DNA from: DASRSS01 sp035765515
Lineage (GTDB): Bacteria; Actinomycetota; Actinomycetes; Mycobacteriales; Jatrophihabitantaceae
Length of the DNA stretch: 15,001 nt
Assembly (NCBI GenBank): GCA_035765515.1
Contig: DASTXN010000150.1
Coordinates: 1-15,001, forward strand
Direction: 5' to 3'
The position numbers and the translations under genes are program-made. Of the stretch, positions 13,807-15,001 are shown piece by piece. The notes under the pieces are model-generated. The model made no database searches. It saw nothing but the letters and a program-made list of their open reading frames with translations, and was not told the DNA's origin. Each line of letters begins with the position of its first letter. Within the stretch, counting starts at the first letter, position 1.

Positions 13807-14391
13807 CTAGTCGAACTCCAGCTCCGCCTCGAGACCCTTTCGGCCCGCCAGCCACAGGCCCAGTGCCTCGGTGGTGCCGCGCACGCGCCGCCCGCGTCCG
13901 AGCGTGCGTCCGCCTACGGTGGTCGGTTCGACGCGATGACGCAGCAGGTTCCGCGCTGTGCCGGTCGAGAGCAGGACACCTTCGCGGAAGATCGCGGCGG
14001 CCACCTCGGGAGGGATGGCGCGGGTTCGTCCCAGGCCCCGCAGCACGTCCTGGTGGTGCATGCTGACGTCGCCGAGCAGGAAGCGTGCCGAGAGTCGGTC
14101 GGAGCCTGTCGGTTTCGCGGCCCACTCGTGTCCGCGCGTGGTCAGCTCGCCGCGTCCGAGCAGCCGTCCCGCACGAACCATCTCGGCGTTGACGGCGTTC
14201 ACCCGCAGTCCGCCGCGCACGTAGGCGAGCGGTTGCGAGACACCGATCAGGTGCGCCAGCACGTCGCGGGGCGCCCATCCGGTGCACAGCGTCCGGCCGT
14301 GTTCGAACTCCGCGTCGGTGAGCGAGACGATCGTCTGCATGAACCGCTCACGCTCGGCGACGAGCGCGGCCACGCCCAGCACGTCCGTCAT
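13807..14391 (-). CDS. Maleylpyruvate isomerase family (mycothiol-dependent, DinB-like) protein
   Basis: The protein has 194 residues and starts at the ATG 14391-14389, which overlaps the stop of the upstream gene (ATGA). The N-terminal four-helix metal-binding domain shows GWAPRDVLAHLIG with His47 and GDVSMHHQDVLRGLG with His112/His113, the His ligands of the DinB/MDMPI fold. Family members use mycothiol as cofactor for isomerisation or thiol-transfer reactions, but most homologues have no known substrate. The C-terminal part (EPTTVGGRTLGRGRRVRGTT) resembles the small domain often seen after MDMPI_N. It is coupled to a saccharopine-dehydrogenase-like reductase. No ring-cleavage genes lie near, so true maleylpyruvate isomerase activity is not supported. 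Confidence 0.88.
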   Translation of the reverse strand: MTDVLGVAALVAERERFMQTIVSLTDAEFEHGRTLCTGWAPRDVLAHLIGVSQPLAYVRGGLRVNAVNAEMVRAGRLLGRGELTTRGHEWAAKPTGSDRLSARFLLGDVSMHHQDVLRGLGRTRAIPPEVAAAIFREGVLLSTGTARNLLRHRVEPTTVGGRTLGRGRRVRGTTEALGLWLAGRKGLEAELEFD

Positions 14392-15001
14392 GACTGCAGT
14401 AACTCGAACCGGATGCCGGCGCGCTGCAACCGTTCGAGCAGCGCATCGCCCATCGCCGCCGCGGTCGTGACCTGTCCGGACGTCACAGGCAGGTCGTCGA
14501 AGGCGAGGCTCAGGGCCGACTCGGCGAGCATCTTTGCGGTCTCGTCGTAACCGGGATCGCCGCCGGACACCCGCGTGACGACGCGACGCCCGCCACCGGT
14601 ACCGACGAATGTCACGGTGAACCAGCTGTCGGCGCGCTTCTGCTCGGACGGTCCCTGGCCCGCCGGGACGCGTTGCAGCAAGACGCGTCGCGCGGGCGGG
14701 AGCTGCGCCGCGGCGAACAGTGCGCCGGCACCGGCGACGAGTCCGGCCGCCTGCCAGGCCTTGGGCACCGCGACGAAGTGCGAGTACGCGAAGTCCGGTC
14801 CGTAGCGCTCGATCGCGCGGGCCGAACGAGCGACGAGCGGGCCGTCGATCGTCGGTAGCGGCAATGCCCAGCCCGAGTCGACCGGTTCACGGTGCGGACG
14901 GCCGGGTAGGTAGCGCGCCCGCCGGGATTCGGCGCGCGGTTCGGCCGCCTTGCGCGCGCGTGCGGACGCGAGGTTCTGCCGTCCGCGCGAGAACGCGGTG
15001 A
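14388..15001 (-). CDS. Saccharopine dehydrogenase-like (trans-acting enoyl reductase type) protein, 5' end outside window
   Basis: The frame is open to the right edge, so only the C-terminal 204 residues or so are seen; the TTG at 14864 is internal. The part present reads GWALPLPTIDGPLVARSAR, ERYGPDFAYSHFVAVP, a hydrophobic stretch (WQAAGLVAGAGALFAAAQLP), and WFTVTFVGTGGGRRVVTRVSGGDPGY. These are typical of the C-terminal half of actinobacterial saccharopine-dehydrogenase-family proteins such as Rv2449c and the trans-acting enoyl reductase Rv2953. The NAD(P)-binding Rossmann domain would lie outside the window. The family reduces or modifies lipid-type substrates, but many members are uncharacterised. 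The gene is translationally coupled to the MDMPI-family gene. Confidence 0.85.
   Translation of the reverse strand, partial: TAFSRGRQNLASARARKAAEPRAESRRARYLPGRPHREPVDSGWALPLPTIDGPLVARSARAIERYGPDFAYSHFVAVPKAWQAAGLVAGAGALFAAAQLPPARRVLLQRVPAGQGPSEQKRADSWFTVTFVGTGGGRRVVTRVSGGDPGYDETAKMLAESALSLAFDDLPVTSGQVTTAAAMGDALLERLQRAGIRFELLQS

Noticed and set aside
1..15001. Mobile elements or recent horizontal transfer
   Set aside because: No transposase, integrase, phage gene or terminal inverted repeats were seen, and composition is even apart from the short AT-rich block near 9680.

Overview
The window is about 70% GC, with strongly GC-rich third codon positions, GTG starts and many stop/start overlaps. 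Together with a FadE24/FadE23 pair, an F420-type (Ddn-like) reductase, a DUF5302 protein, a mycothiol-dependent-isomerase-fold protein and a DevR/DevS pair, this points to a free-living member of the Actinomycetota. I cannot fix the genus. All calls come from reading the sequence and recalling protein families; no database search was run.

Layout. Positions 2-2061 (+) hold two translationally coupled acyl-CoA dehydrogenases (fadE24-like, cut by the window edge, then fadE23-like). Positions 2065-3662 (-) hold a membrane Ser/Thr protein kinase that overlaps a small lipoprotein gene. Positions 3801-8655 (+) form a tight five-gene operon: NarK-type transporter, hemerythrin-domain protein, Acg-type nitroreductase, GAF-domain sensor kinase DevS and response regulator DevR. 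A two-segment membrane protein (8803-9384) follows, then a perfect 14-bp terminator hairpin, an intergenic stretch of about 420 bp with a DnaA-box-like array, a Ddn-like reductase (9802-10212) and a DUF5302 protein (10253-10435). Positions 10439-12386 (-) carry pepP-like aminopeptidase and arfB. Positions 12426-13766 (+) encode a membrane protein with a long Pro/Glu-rich tail. Positions 13807-15001 (-) carry a saccharopine-dehydrogenase-like reductase (cut by the edge) and an MDMPI-family protein.

The centre of interest is the hypoxia/redox ('dormancy') module. The regulator is very close to mycobacterial DosR/DevR. Two sequences of the form GGGAC-N4-GTCC, which match the core of the DosR box, sit before the transporter gene and directly after devR, before the membrane-protein gene. 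In Mycobacterium tuberculosis, narK2 and several Acg-type nitroreductases are DosR targets, so the operon looks like a sensor packaged with its own output genes: nitrate/nitrite transport, O2/NO-binding diiron protein, flavoprotein. The sensor is unusual: its first GAF domain lacks the segment that carries the haem-ligating histidine in DosS/DosT, so the signal it reads is probably different.

Several genes (9802, 12386 and 12426) have a TANNNT hexamer exactly six bases before the ATG, as expected for leaderless transcripts, which are common in actinobacteria.
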